Assembly: GCA_029339195.1 (NCBI GenBank)
Contig: JAPTJF010000139.1
Location: 1 to 64,000 of the forward strand
Source: Micractinium sp. NFX-FRZ
Lineage: Eukaryota > Chlorophyta > Trebouxiophyceae > Chlorellales > Chlorellaceae
Direction: 5' to 3'
Length of the DNA stretch: 64,000 nucleotides
Part shown: positions 35,901-47,800 of the stretch, piece after piece
Layout of the letters: every line of letters begins with the position of its first letter
Position numbering within the stretch: the stretch's first letter is position 1
Program-made: the position numbers and the translations under genes
The notes under the pieces: model-generated
Databases searched by the model: none
Seen by the model: only the letters and a program-made list of their open reading frames with translations
Told to the model about the DNA's origin: nothing

Positions 35901-37283
35901 AGCGTGGCGTACAGCAGGTCGTCCTGCAGCGGTACAGCGGTACATCGGGGGACCCAGCAACTGGTCAGTTCACAGGTGGGCAGGCGCAACGCGTTGGCAG
36001 CATGTCGTACCATCTCGTGCATCGCATATCATACTGCAGCCCAACCAGTCTCAAACTGCAGCAAGTCGTCCGGCCTGACTCAACAACAACAAGTCGTCCT
36101 GCCAAGCTCAACTGCGGCAGTTTGTGCAACCAGTCTCAAGTGATTGCCCGCACACACAGACACCCAACAGCAAGAGGTGCAGTGCCAGACCCACCTGCAG
36201 CACAAAGCCAATCTGCCGCTTGACCCGCTTTGTCAGCTTGCGCCCGTTGAACAGCACCCGGCCCTCCTGCCGCGTCTGCTTGGGCGCACGGCCGCCGAGG
36301 ATGGACAGCAGGGTGGTCTGCAGGCAGGCAGGCAGGCAGGCAGGTGATGAAGCGGGGGCAGCGGCAGCGTTGCTCGAGGGGGGGAGGCGTGAAGGGGGCA
36401 GCACAGGCGCGCCTAGGCGGGGTGCATGCCAGGCTGCCCACCAGCCAACCAGCCAGCAAGCCTGGCCATTTAACCAGCTACTTGTCAACACAGCTAGTGC
36501 TTGACCCCTGCGGAGTACAGACTGCCCTGACACCTCGACACACTGCTTCTGGCACAGCTCTGCCGGCGGCGGAAGCCAGGCGGGCGCAAGCTGACATGGC
36601 CAAGTCCCAACGGCAGCCCGCCTCGTGCCTGCGCACCTTGCCGCTGCCAGACGGTCCCATCAGCGCAAGCATCTCTCCGGGCTCGCACTCTCCGCTGATG
36701 CTATACAGCACCTGCAAGGTGCCAGAGGCGTGAAGCGAGCACAAGGGGAGATGAGAGGTGAGAGAGCAGGGACCGGCGCCAGCTGGCTGGACTCGAGTCC
36801 GGCGTGGTAGGGCGGCGGGCGCACCACAGACAGGGCTGCAGCACCACACAGCTGCATGTGCATGCTGTGGTGGTGGAAACACAGGCGTGTGGAGCCGAGC
36901 AAGCGGCCCTCGGGGCAGGTGGCTGGCCAGCGGGGTTATGTCGCACGGCGCCGGCGCGTGGCGGCGGGCGCTACCGGCACCCCTGCACTTCATTTCTCCA
37001 GCCTCACCTGCCGCATCTCATCCTTTGTTTGCTCCTTGTCCGAGGACTTGAGTCCTATGAGGCCGCCCAGCGAGGAGAGAGAGAAGGCCCCGCCAGCGGG
37101 GTTGAGGCTGGGCACCCAGCAGCATACGCTGTCAAACGAGACTGCCACCTCAATGGGTGGCTCTCCTAGAAGGCCATGCTGCTGCGGAACCTCAAGCGTC
37201 ACCGCTGCGCCGTTCTGCAGCTCTTTCAGCTCTGCAGCCGGCATGGCGGCGTGGTCGTTGCTTTCGTTGTGGACCGCTCTCAT
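29958..37283 (-). CDS. ABCG (White-Brown) half-size ABC transporter
   Basis: Nineteen exons, high to low: 37008-37283, 36637-36711, 36195-36317, 35831-35923, 35437-35527, 35169-35267, 34786-34907, 34380-34516, 33585-33972, 33128-33241, 32768-32829, 32171-32219, 31878-31989, 31443-31529, 31196-31279, 30969-31014, 30614-30656, 30290-30385, 29958-30104; 747 residues. The ATPase domain comes first: Walker A GPSGSGK, Q-loop GFVLQDD, signature [11 protein letters not shown], Walker [14 protein letters not shown]-loop TTIHQPSS. A Gly/Ser/Ala-rich linker (~residues 340-450) precedes the membrane domain ([72 protein letters not shown]-terminal [19 protein letters not shown]). Such half-transporters dimerise; plant members export lipids, sterols or hormones. 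The substrate is not predictable here. The intron after 30614 appears to start with GC. Confidence 0.93.
30836..30963 (+). repeat. Minisatellite of ~15-bp units in an ABCG intron
   Basis: Repeats of the type CAAGTCGAGGCAAGG / caagtcaaggcaaag arranged as ~30-bp pairs, trailing into two copies of ggcaacacat. Inside the intron between exons 30614-30656 and 30969-31014. Confidence 0.9.
33009..33185 (-). repeat. Copy of an ABCG exon end in its intron
   Basis: The exon segment for [16 protein letters not shown] (plus 33128-33185) has a near-copy at 33009-33055 beyond its donor. A shorter copy of the exon segment for IADWILD (plus ~34411-34430) lies near 34191-34210, and a ~60-bp tandem duplication lies at 31676-31800. 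Confidence 0.7.
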
Positions 37284-37539
37284 GAAATGTGCGGTGTATA
37301 TGTTAGAGATTTTTTTGGAAGGGGCGGCAGATGAAGGCTCACCAAATACTGGGCCTCCAGCGTGGCTCTGGCATTGCTAGCTTCCTCGGTGGTTCCTTCC
37401 AGTTCTCACTGCGTTTCAAGAGTCCAGATACAAAGTCATTGTACGTAGCAACGAATACACACAATGCCTGCGGTGGGCTTGTCTCGGAAGTGAAGCAAGC
37501 GATCACCAGTCCTACAGCCAGCCTGTAGGAGGGGCCAGA
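37284..37539. promoter_or_regulatory. Putative bidirectional promoter (ABCG / unknown membrane protein)
   Basis: Only 256 bp separate the ABCG start codon (minus) and the start of the divergent gene (plus). A tgtatatg stretch at 37295-37302 is the only TATA-like sequence seen, and is not claimed as functional. Confidence 0.5.
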
Positions 37540-40273
37540 ATGCGTCGGGGGTCCCAGGAGTATGATGAAGAAGCGGCGCGACGAGAGCCGCTCCTTGGGC
37601 GAGTGTCAGGCAGCGGCAGCGGCCCCGCCGCCCCACCAAGCGGCGCCGCCACGCCCACCAGCAGAGGCATGTCGCCAGAGCGCCCGGAGGGCCTGCACGC
37701 AGCTCCCACACCTGGAGGCGCCTGGATGCGGCTGACCAAGCGCTCTTCAACCGCAGCACAGGTGGGGGCGCTCGGCAGGTGTGTGTGTGATGGGTGCTGT
37801 GGTTTGGTGGTGAGGCCCTGCGGACCGGCTGCTGCCAGGTACCCACATCACCCTCATGCCACCACAACCCCCGTTATTTGCTGCTGGGTGCGTGCTGCAG
37901 GAGTCACGCGAGGATGGGGGAGAGGTGCAGGGCGGCCTGGTGCTGAAAGAGCGGGAGCAAGACAGCGATGCGATTCGGGAGGTGGGTGGGCAGGGCAGCC
38001 GTGGGCGGGGCGCAGGCAGGGCAGGCGGGCAGCCCAGCAGCGTGTAGGTTTTGCTTCATGCGTTTGTAGGTGGGAATGCATGGTGAGATATTGTTGGAGA
38101 GAAGCCTGCATGGCAGGTCAGACCTCCGTAGTGTGCTGGCTGCGGCGGGGGGTGGGGACGCACGCTTTGGTCGGGGCAGCGTGCAGCACGCGTGCCTCTT
38201 CATGGCCTCGCATTGTGATGCTGCACCGCAGCAGTGCTTGCATGTACATGCCTCACTGCTCTGCTTTCGTGCGCTGCTGCTGCCAGGCGGCGGGCATGGC
38301 TCCGCCTCCCGCCATGCACGCCCTGAGGGCGACACCTGTGCGAAGCCACCCACCACACCTCATGGCAACAGTTCCGTTAATAAATGTGCCCAGTGCCCTC
38401 CTCTGCAGCTGGAAGTGGAGGTGGTGGCGGGTGCGGTTGCAGAGGTGCGCCGGCGAAGTGTGCGGGCGGGCAGGCGTGCGGGCGGTTGGGCAGGCAGGCA
38501 GGCAGGCAGGCACACTTTGTAGGCAGCTTTCTGGAAGGCAGAGGGTATGGCGGGCCGGCACTTCCGCGTTCTGGACAGGCCTGTCATAGCACCTCCAGCA
38601 GGCAGGCAGGCAGGCGGGCAGGCAGCAGCTGGGCTGGGCTTCAAACATGCCTCCGTGTGCAAGCAAGCAGCTGCTCACTGCCGTGGCATCTGCCGCTGTG
38701 GCGCTGCTCCTGCGCCCTGTGCATGATACAGCAGCCGGCCGCCCGATGCCCCCGCATGCCCGCAGGCGGTGGCGGAGGCGGTACAAGAGGCGGTGGCTGA
38801 GGCGGTACATGACGCGGTGCAGCAGGCAATTGAGGAGAACGTGCAGGCAAGCAGGCCGGGGAGTGGTTGTGCTGGCGTGACCCGGCTCTCCCACTCTGCA
38901 GCCTACACAGGAGACCGTGTTTAGTGCGCAATGTGGGGTCCCGCACACGGTGTGTGAGGTCACTGTCAACGCCCCCAGGCTGGGGCACAGATGCAATAGA
39001 AGATGCGGCACTTTCGAGCTCCTCATGGCACTAATGCTCCCCTGTGTCCCCTGCCTGCCTGCTCCCCTGCCTGCCTGCTCCCCTGCCTGCCCGCAGTTTG
39101 ATGTGCGCGCCAACGTGTACACGCTGATTGCAGTCACTGGGGTGGGTGCCTGGCTGCTCGGCAGGCGACGGTGTTACACCACGCTGCTGCTGCAGCTGCT
39201 GTTGCTGCAGGCAGGGTGGCGCCTTGGGAATGCCAGCCGCCGGCTGCTTTTGGTTCCGCTGGTTTGCGCTGCCTGCTGTGCTCTACCCGCCTCGCTGAGA
39301 TGCCACATGTGCTCTGCCCACCCACGCACTCGCCATGCAGGTCATTCTTTTCTGGCGGGGGGTGTGGAACACATGGGGTGAGGTGGAGGTGGCCGGAGAC
39401 CTCTGCCCGCCTGCTCCAGCACCAGCCGCAGGCCCGCATACGGCGCGTCTGCTGGGCCCGCTGCTGCGTGTGCAGCCTGCGCCCCCGCCCTGTATGCCTG
39501 CATCTGCGCTGCCTTGTGGCGGTGCACACCGTTCAGCAAGCGTCTCACTCCCTCGCCCCGGCCACGTTCTAGCTGCTGTGCACAGTGCTTCATCCGCTGT
39601 CAACCGCTTCCAGTGAGGCCAGCTGTCTCAAGGTCAAGGTAAAATAACTCAACGTGGCGGGTGGAGGTTGCTCTGTCTGACCCCGTCAACTGCGCGCCCC
39701 TGGGTCCCCTCCCCGCAGACGTGTTGTTTGGGACCGGGCTGGCATCCAATGTTGGCTCCATGGCGGTGAGATGGGGTGGCGGCAAACTTGTGTGCGGTGG
39801 TTCGCCTTGTGCAGTGGAGGGCCCGGCAGGTCCTGCTCGGGCTCAGCCCAGTAGCCCGCCAGCCCGCCTGCCTGCCTGCCTGCCTGCCTGCCCCCTGCCC
39901 GGGATTGCAATGTGTTACGGTTATGCAACCCGCGGCGCAGCCGATGGGCCGCCTGCCATGTGCTCGCCGCGGCACCCCTTTGCCGCGCCTCGACTGGCAC
40001 CCTGCTTTGCCTGCTGCCTGTGCCGCCTGCAGTTGGGACTTGTCATCATGCTCATCATTAGGTGGGTGAGGGGTGGGGTGGGGGGTGGGGGGAGGGCGTA
40101 TGCAAGTCTTGGCTTGGCGGCGGGTGTGGTGGAGTGCTTTTTGCTTGGTGTGGCCATAGTCGGAGCCGCAGGTGCCGCAGCTTGCGGCCTCCTCTGCTTG
40201 ACGTTGTACGTGCCGGCCGCCCCTCCCCAGGTTTTACAACCTCCCGCTCGTGGAGGGGCTGCCCGGCGGATGA
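37540..40273 (+). CDS. Small two-helix membrane protein, paralogue of the 41198-42768 gene (unknown function)
   Basis: Nine exons: 37540-37761, 37901-37981, 38409-38444, 38766-38846, 39097-39141, 39341-39377, 39719-39765, 40033-40061, 40231-40273; 206 residues. A polar N-terminus with PLLGRVSGSGSG is followed by an amphipathic segment with a regular AVAEAVQEAVAEAVHDAV pattern, then FDVRANVYTLIAVTG-VILFWRGVWNTWDVLFG and GLASNVGSMALGLVIMLIIR-FYNLPL, two likely membrane helices near the C-terminus. The domain FD[VI][RK]AN...GVIL[FY]WRGVWN...LASN[VL]GS matches its tail-to-tail neighbour. The intron after 38846 begins GCAAGC, a good GC donor; a GT at 38841 is a possible alternative. I do not recognise the family. 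Confidence 0.7.
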
Positions 40274-41197
40274 CGACGGCAGGCAGGCCTACGGGCAGGC
40301 AGGCCAACCAGGGGCTGCACGCCCCTGCACCCACTGGAGCCCCCGTCGCATTTGGTTTCTTTGTTGTCTTGCTCGCACACACTCCTGCTTCCTTTCCCTG
40401 CCGCCTGCATCTGTGCCACGAACCAGACGGCGTGTACAAATACATATACCTGAATCAACAACAGCTTAGGGAAGACAAGACGCGGCCAGCTGGCATGGTG
40501 AAGCCTGGATGCCGGGCCAGCGTGGAAATCAAACAAACAGGGGAACTGACAGTGCGGCAGCACATACGCTAGCGTGCCCATTCAATCACAATCACACAAG
40601 CGGGCGGAATATGGAGGGGCCGGAGCAACATTGGCGGGGAGCATCGAGGAGGGGGCGTAAGAAGGCAGGGCTAGGCACAGTGGCAGGATACCGAAGGGAG
40701 CGCTGTGGGCAGTACTAGGCGTCTGGAGGGGGCCATGGCCCCAGGGGGGTCATCTAGTGTACAGAGGCACAACATGGGTGTGGAAAAAATCAGGCAGGGC
40801 AGCTGCACGGTGCCAAGCTGGCATGCCCTGCCTGGCTGCGGGATGCTAAAGTACTGGCTCCAGCAAGCGAGGCTGGGAGATGACGCGCAGATGCGGGTGT
40901 GCAGAGGACGAGTGACAAGGGGCGCCCAAAAGGCGAGGCTACAGTGTGTTTGGTACGAGCGGACGCAAGAGGCTGGAGAGGAGGGGAAGGGGGGGAGCGG
41001 GGTGGGGGGCGGGAGCAGGGGCGGGCGGAGGCAGCACTACTGGTGGCGCAGCCGCTCCTGGCGATCCACATGTTACCATAACTCCGCCAGCGGCGCAGAC
41101 CGGTTGGTTCAGGGTTCTGCCAGAGCGCCGGCCATGGTTGGCGGGGCTTGCTGTCGCAAATGCAAGTGCCCGTGCTGCGCCAGCGCGCAGCAGCTGG
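40274..41197. other. Tail-to-tail spacer between two paralogues
   Basis: About 920 bp holding the 3' UTRs of the two membrane-protein genes. No TGTAA was seen on either strand. Purine-rich plus strand at 40960-41030. No coding sequence recognised. Confidence 0.5.
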
Positions 41198-42768
41198 TCA
41201 CCAGAACTCGGCCAGGGGCAGCTTGAGGATGCGGAAGAGGAGGACGACGGAGAGTCCGATGAGCACAGAGCCCAGGTTGGAGGCCAGGTCGTCGGTGCCC
41301 CACAGCGAGTCGGCAATGTTCCAAACACCACGCCAATACAGGATCACCCCTGTCAGCGCGATAAAGGTGTTGAACTGCAGAGGCGGGGGGAACCAGGGGT
41401 GGGGCGGGGCGAGGTGGGAGGTGAGGCGGGGCAGGCGGGGCAGGGTGCCCAGGCGGGCGAGCGCCCAGCAGCAGCAGTCGGGCCGGGGTCTGGCACGCAG
41501 GCACGTGATCGCAACAACCAACTGCAAGGGTGCATGCTTGTCTCCCTGCCCCTGCCTCACGTTGGCCTTGATGTCAAAGCTCCTGTCCAGCAGGGCAGTC
41601 TCCACCGCCTGCACAGAGGCGCCAAGTGTGACCACAGGTGCGAAAGGTTAGCCAGGGTCGCCGCAGGCGGGTGCTGGGTAGGTGCAGGTGAGGCAGGCGG
41701 GTCCGCTGAGACGGCATGCCGCCGTGCTGCGCTTGCGCTGCACGCTTGCCTTGTTGTCTAGAAAACAGCGGCACCGGCTGTAGTCAGCAGGCAGCCCAGC
41801 ATGCAGGCAGGCACCCCGGCAGCGTGCAATTTTGTGGCCGACGTGCAGCCGCGCTAACTGTAGCAGGCGACCTCAGCGCCACAACCGCCGCACCCACCAC
41901 ACACCTGCTCCACCGTCTGGTTGAGGGTCTCCATCTCAGCCTCGAAAGCTGTGTGCACCGCCTGGAAGACAGAAACAAGAGGAACGAAACGCAAGAGAGC
42001 AGGCCATCAGCACCCCCAGTGCGGGCGACAGCGAGGGAAGCGCTGAAAGCAGGCATAACCACTCCTGGAGGATGCCATGTGCAGGGGCGGGCAGGCCGGC
42101 CGACTACGCTGCACCTACTGAATGCCGCCGGCAGCCCCGACAGCGCCTGCCTCGGCAGCAGCCTCGCCGGCAGCCACGCCGCCACACCCGCAGCACCGCA
42201 CGGCAGCACCCACCTGGTTGATCTGCTCCAGCTCTGCCTCCATGGCAATGTGCACCCGCTCATCAATGTCGTCCTGGCTGAGGCCGTTGCTGCCATAAAT
42301 GTGGTCTGCATGGCCCTCCACCTCATAACCCTCCTCCTCCTCCTCCCAGGAAGACGTGTGGCCGCTGGCGTCGGCGTGAGCGTCTGTGCGAGCGCCCATG
42401 CCGGCGGGCGCAGCAGCATGCACGCCGCATGGATCCGCGACAAAGGCGGCTACTACTGCTGCGGTGGTGGCCGAGGCGTCGTAGCCGCCGACAGCAGCAG
42501 GAGGGTGGGCGAGGCTGGACGCGACTGCCGGCGGTGCTGGCAGCGGCGGCGCAGGCAATATGTGTCCCGCCACGGCCGCGTCCAGCCCGCTGCCGGGCTC
42601 AGTGGCCGCTGAGCGTGTTGCCACCTCCAGGCGAGCCCTGTCGCGGAGCCGCGGGCGTGGCGGCGCGAACGGCCTTGCTGCCGCTTGACCGGTCGGGCGC
42701 CCGAACGCGGCCAGCCCATCGGCTGCTCTATCACCAGGCCGGGTGCAGAGCAGCCGGAGCGTGGCCAT
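41198..42768 (-). CDS. Small two-helix membrane protein, paralogue of the 37540-40273 gene (unknown function)
   Basis: Four exons, high to low: 42214-42768, 41905-41961, 41561-41608, 41198-41374; 278 residues. A long Ala/Pro/Arg-rich N-terminus ends in an acidic patch (SSWEEEEEGYEVEGHADH). Next come helical segments QDDIDERVHIAMEAELEQIN, AVHTAFEAEMETLNQTVEQ and AVETALLDRSFDIKAN, then FNTFIALTGVILYWRGVWNI, LASNLGSVLIGLSVVLLFR and the C-terminus LKLPLAEFW. The same domain order as in the convergent neighbour indicates a duplicated gene. The N-terminus could be a plastid or mitochondrial presequence (MATLRLLCTRPGDRAA), but this is uncertain. Exons 41905-41961 and 41561-41608 encode alternating AVxTA helices, likely from exon duplication. 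Confidence 0.72.
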
Positions 42769-43473
42769 GCAGGCCTCAGGCGATTCTCAGACTCTGAACT
42801 CGCCCAAACTCGACAGCTAGCCAGTCAGAGGGGCCAGTGATGTAGTCGAGCGCGTTCTGAGCGCGGAACGTGATCAATAAGGGGCCAAGGTGACCCCCAG
42901 TGGTCAGATGATGAGCGGCATTGCGGCGGCGTGAAGACGGCAGGGCGAGCGCCGAGGTGTGAGTTCTGTCACATTCAGATGGTGAGATGGTGCTGCAGGT
43001 GCGCCGCCCGACATGAGGGCGGCGGAAGAACAGAGCGCGACGACTGGGGCGCACGCATTTGCGCCTCCTCCCGCAGGGTGCAGGGGGGAGGGCCGCGAAA
43101 GAGCAGGGGAGGTGGCGGAGCATCGGGTCCAAGAGGAGGCATGGAACAGAGGAGGCAAAAAGCAGGATTGTATGGGGCATCAAGTGTAGCAAGGCAAGTG
43201 CTGTGCGTGCGGGAAGAAACGGCGGCGCCAAAGCAACACCGGCATGCGGGAGCGGAACATCAGCGTCAGTGACTGAAAGCGCGCACAAAGGCGCCTAATA
43301 CTGCGGTCTTGCATTTGGCTAGGCTGCCATAGCAGAGAGCACATCCCGAAGCGGCGCAGCACGACGGGCAGTGGAGCTGGGCGGCAGGTGGCAGCGCCCA
43401 AGCAGGTGCGGCACCAGCCTCAGCCCGCCGGGACTATGGCTGCTGCTGTGGCCAAGTCGCCACAGCAGGCATG
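42769..43473. other. Intergenic region without recognised gene
   Basis: About 700 bp. Upstream of the 41198-42768 gene and downstream of the SAP30-like gene, both minus strand. It holds one promoter and one 3' UTR; nothing specific seen. Confidence 0.45.
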
Positions 43474-44626
43474 TCAGTGCCTGCCCCGGACCTTCAGCAG
43501 GTTCTGCAGCACCGCCTCCTCCGTGATTTGCTGCAGGCAGGAGGGGGGCAGCGTTGGGGGCACAGTGGCGGTGGTCAGCAGGAGGCTCTCATGCAGCCAC
43601 CCCGGCAGCATGGCAAGCACGCCCTGGCTGCAGGCAGCACAGGCCGCCAGGGCAGGCCAGGCAAACAGGACATGCCACAGATGCGGGGCTGCGGCGAAAG
43701 GCCTTGGCGGGCAGTTGCCGCGCAGGGGCCAAGAGATGCATTTGGGGGTGGCGCAACACCTGGGCAGCCAGCGGTACCGCCAGGCAGGCGGCGGCAGGGC
43801 AGGCAGCGGCAGCACCCACCACGCTGTTCCAGTGCTCGGTCACCGCCTTGGTAATGTCCTCCTTGCTGCTGGTGGGGTGCACGCCCTGCACCTCAAACTG
43901 CTTGGTGTACTTGCGCAGTGTCTGAACCTGCAGCAGCGGCGGCGGTGGGCAGCGGCACATTGGTGGGGGGTGACCGTGGGCTGGTGCGGGCAGTGGAAGC
44001 GTGCCCGCTGCTGCGGAACAAGATGGCACGTGCAAATTGACGCGGGAGGGCTTGGCAGGGGTGCCAGGGGACTGGAGGGAGACGAACGGCAGCGCCAACC
44101 CCTAGCCTGCCCCTAGCCAGCCAGCCCTCAGCTGCTGGAAGCTGGAGGGGGCCAGAGTGTACCGACAACTCCGGGGCCCGTTCTTGTGCCTCCGTCAAGC
44201 CGTTCGAGGTTCCAAACCCCAGGCGTTCGTGCCGCAGGGTGCCCTTGCGGGCTGCCATGCACGGCGGGAGTGTCTGTCGTGTGAGTCAGCGCGACTTGCC
44301 GGCGGCATGCTCCGGCAACCCCGCAAGACTGTACACGCACCTTGAGCTTGGCAAGGTCCACCCGGACGGCAGGCAGCTGGTTCTGCGCGTACTGCAGGCA
44401 GCGGAGGGAAGGCCATGTAAGTGACGGGGGGGTGGGCGAAGCAGAAGCAGCCAGCAAGCTGAGGAGTGCAGGAGCGGACCCACTCCACCTTGCTCACCTG
44501 CTCGTCACTCATCTCCTGCTGCCACCCGTTCCCAAGTGCTCCGAAGTCGCTGCTGTATTTCCCTCCTCCAAATGCGTTGCCGGCCGTCGCCCGCTGCGGC
44601 CTCCTGCCTGGTTGACGGGCAGACAT
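43474..44626 (-). CDS. SAP30-like Sin3-binding protein (minimal form)
   Basis: Four phase-0 exons, high to low: 44498-44626, 44341-44391, 43820-43927, 43474-43530; 114 residues. The sequence VDLAKLK-VQTLRKYTKQFEVQGVHP-TSSKEDITKAVTEHWNS followed by EEAVLQNLLKVRGRH fits the Sin3-binding domain of SAP30 (family pattern: VDLSKL, LxRYxxxF, SKExLxxxVxxHF). SAP30 bridges Sin3 and histone deacetylases in the nucleus. The N-terminal zinc finger of animal SAP30 is absent; the leading 43 residues (MSARQPGRRPQRATAGNAFG...) are basic, then Gly-rich. In-frame upstream ATGs (to 44809) exist but would extend into the promoter shared with VDR. Confidence 0.75.
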
Positions 44627-44899
44627 GGCTACTAGGAGGAGGTGGAGGGGAGGGGAGCTTGGGAGGGGGTTTTGCTGCGGATGTGTGGGCGATGGGAGGG
44701 TTGGCGGGCTGACCAGAGAGGCTGCTTCGCAACGAGGTTCTGTGTGGGGTGAGCAGAGCGGGGAAACAGACGGCAGCCTCTCCCTTGACGACACAAGCAG
44801 AGAGGCCACAGGGGCACAGCATGGGGCAGCACGGCGATGAAATTTTCATGCCGCAAAAGCCGTGAAACCTGATCAGAGCACTGTGAGCCTGCTCACAAC
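44627..44899. promoter_or_regulatory. Putative bidirectional promoter (SAP30-like / VDR)
   Basis: 273 bp between divergent start codons (44626 minus, 44900 plus). No defined motif identified. Confidence 0.5.
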
Positions 44900-47800
44900 A
44901 TGAAATCAAGTGCGGGCCTCGCACAACCACAAGCGCTCCGGAGCCCTCTGACCCGGCCTCCGAAACGTGCCGTAGCCAGCAAAAGGGGGCAGGAGCGCGG
45001 GCACCAGGATGGTGGATCGCAGATCGGCGTGCAGGACGGCGGGTTCACTGGCGCAGGGGCGCCGCGCAGGGGCACGGCTGCGGCGAGGAGCGGCGGCTTG
45101 CAGGGAGGGCCACCGCCTGCGGCGGCCTCGCACCCCCTGCGCAGACTGCGCCAGCAGCAACCCTCATTGAGATTCCACCTAGCCGTGCTGACAGCGGTGT
45201 GTGTGGCAGGCAGCCTGCTGAGCAGCGGTGTCGGACGGCAGTCCAGCAGACCAGCCACCGCCGCAGCCTCTGGCAGCGGTCACGTGCGCAGCACCGGGGG
45301 TTCAGTGCGCTTGGCAGTGGTGGCGCCGCTGCAGCAGCGCAGCCCTTTTGGGGTGCCTTGGGGCGAGGTGCTGGAGCACACGGGGCAGCGCCTTTCCTGG
45401 ACAGATCCCGACTTCAAGCTCACCTTGTATGACGCTTCAGAGGCCCTGGCCGCCGATGCCGGCGGCCAGGCTGCCCTGCGTGCCGCCCTGGCCAGCAGCC
45501 AGGCTGCAGTCGTGCTGGGGGTGGAGGACCCGGCAGCAGCCGCCGCCCTGGCGCCACTGCTGGCGGCTGCCTCCACTGCTGTGGCGCTGGGCAGCGCGGC
45601 GCCGCTGGCGGGCGCCGCTCGGCTCGGGGGGCGGGTGCCTGCCGGCAGTGGCAGCACAGCTGGCAGCAACCCGCTGGCTGCCCTGCTGGAGCGTTTTTTC
45701 CCCAACAAGCAGGCCAAGCTGGACAGCCAGGTGAACATGCTAGCACGTGGGGTGGGGCAAAGAGGGGCCCTGATGGCTGGCTCGGGACCCCACCTGGCGG
45801 CAGCCTCTTGGCACTCCTGCTCATCCACGCGGCCAGCACGCGGTGCCCACCTCAGCCTGCGCCTCGTGTATGTGTCATTAGCAGATGCCCACCCCCGCCC
45901 ACCTCTGCCCCCTCATCTCCCACACGTCCCCCCGTCGTACCGCAGGTACTGCAAACTGTGGAGGACCTGTACCGCCGTGCCTCCTCGGATGACCTCCTCT
46001 TCATCTTCCTGGTGGGCTTGTCGGTGGGAGTGTGGAGGCATCACACCCCAGTGCTCCCTCGCCTGCGTGGCTTGTGTACTCATGGCAGCGTCAGGAAGCC
46101 AACACGGGCTGCCTCCTCACCATCCTGCTGTGTGCCCACCGTGGCCAGGGAGTGGGGGCCGGCGCCAGCTGGTCGCGTGCGCCTCCTGCTGCTGTCTGGG
46201 AGCGCCGTGCCCGGCTGGCGTGCGGGCAGGCGTCGAGCTTGCCTCGCCACGTCCTGCCGCCGCCTTCTCTGGCTCCATCCTGCGGGTACGCTATGCTCTG
46301 CTGACTACGGTACTGCCATGTGTACCGTCGTTGTACTGCCATGTGTACCGCAGGTCCTGGCCAACAGTTACATAAAGGAGGTGCCCGCTGTGTCCATGAC
46401 CTTTAAGCAGAAGAATGCCGGGCTGGACAGCCTGCAGGTTGGTTGCTGCTTTTGCAGGTGTTGTTCACTCTTTGCAGCCCCGTTCCCTCGGCATGCTGGG
46501 GTTGGTGGGGGGGCTATCAAGGGGGCCAGGCAAGCAGGCCTCCAACTCCTTTAACTCCCACTCTTTGCGCCACAGTCGAGCACAGTCCCTGGCATGTCCT
46601 CTGCCCGCCCCATTGCAGCCCATCATTACCAAGTGCGGGAGCCGCATGCTCCCGGAACACACCGCCCTTTCCACCCGCCCGCACCCTGCACCGCCCCTGC
46701 ACTGCATGGTCAGGAAGTGCAGAGGCCAAACATTGTGTTTACACTCACCGCCCTCTCCACCCGCCCGCACCCCGCACCGCCCTGCAGTGCATGGTCAGCA
46801 AGTGCGGGGGCCAGATCTTCCGCTGTGTGACCGACACCAGCTGCAAGGCGGCGCTGGACTGCCTGCAGGGCTGCGAGTTCAACGACCAGGTCGGGGGGGT
46901 GTATTTACTGTGTACACACTTTGCATATCTTCGTTTCTTTGCTGGAACCCGGCCACTCGGGTATGTGGGGCTGTGTCGGGGCTGGGCTGCAGGGGTGCGA
47001 AGTCATTGACCAGGGTGGGGGTCGTCTGTGCATGCTTTGCTGGCTGTTTGCATCTATGTTCCTTCTTCTTTTGATCGGAATGCCCAGCTGCTCAGGGGAT
47101 CCGGAACTGTGTTCAGGCAGGGCTGCGAGTTCAACGAAGGTCGGGGGGCAGCCTGTTATGTGATGTATACTTACACACCTTGCTGTCCGTTGGTGTTTAC
47201 TGCTTGAATGCTCAGTGACCTCAGGGTGGGTGAGACGGTGTTGGGGGCTGGGATGCCTGCTGGGCTGCAAGTGCAATGGCCGGGTAAGGGGGCAGCCCAC
47301 ACACGCGTTCCTGCTTGCTTGCGTATGTTGTTTCTTTTTGCCGGAGTGAGCAGTTTGTCAGTGTGGGTGGGACTGTGTTGCGGCTGAACTGCCTGCAGGA
47401 GCGTGAGCCCAACCGGTAGGTGGGAGGTAGGCAGGGACGCGGGCAGCCGTGTTCGCCGCCATCGCTCTGCTGCATCATGCTGGCCGGCACACCCTGCGTC
47501 CTGCGTCCTTAGCTTTATTCACTCAACTGCGGTGTGCCCCTACCGCGTACCGCGCGACCTCTGATGAGAGACGCCTGGTGCGCCACACACACATCCCAAC
47601 CCCGCCCCACTGTCCTACCCGACCTTTCTTCCCTCGTGCCTCCCTCCCCGACTGCCCCCTGCGCAGGTCTGCTCCTACCGCTGCATCACGTCGTATGAAA
47701 GCCCCCTGCTGGAGGACTTCTCCCTGTGCATCATCCAGAAGCACAACTGCTTCGGCCTCAACGCAGAGATACCCATGGTGTGTGTGTGCGCATATGAGCA

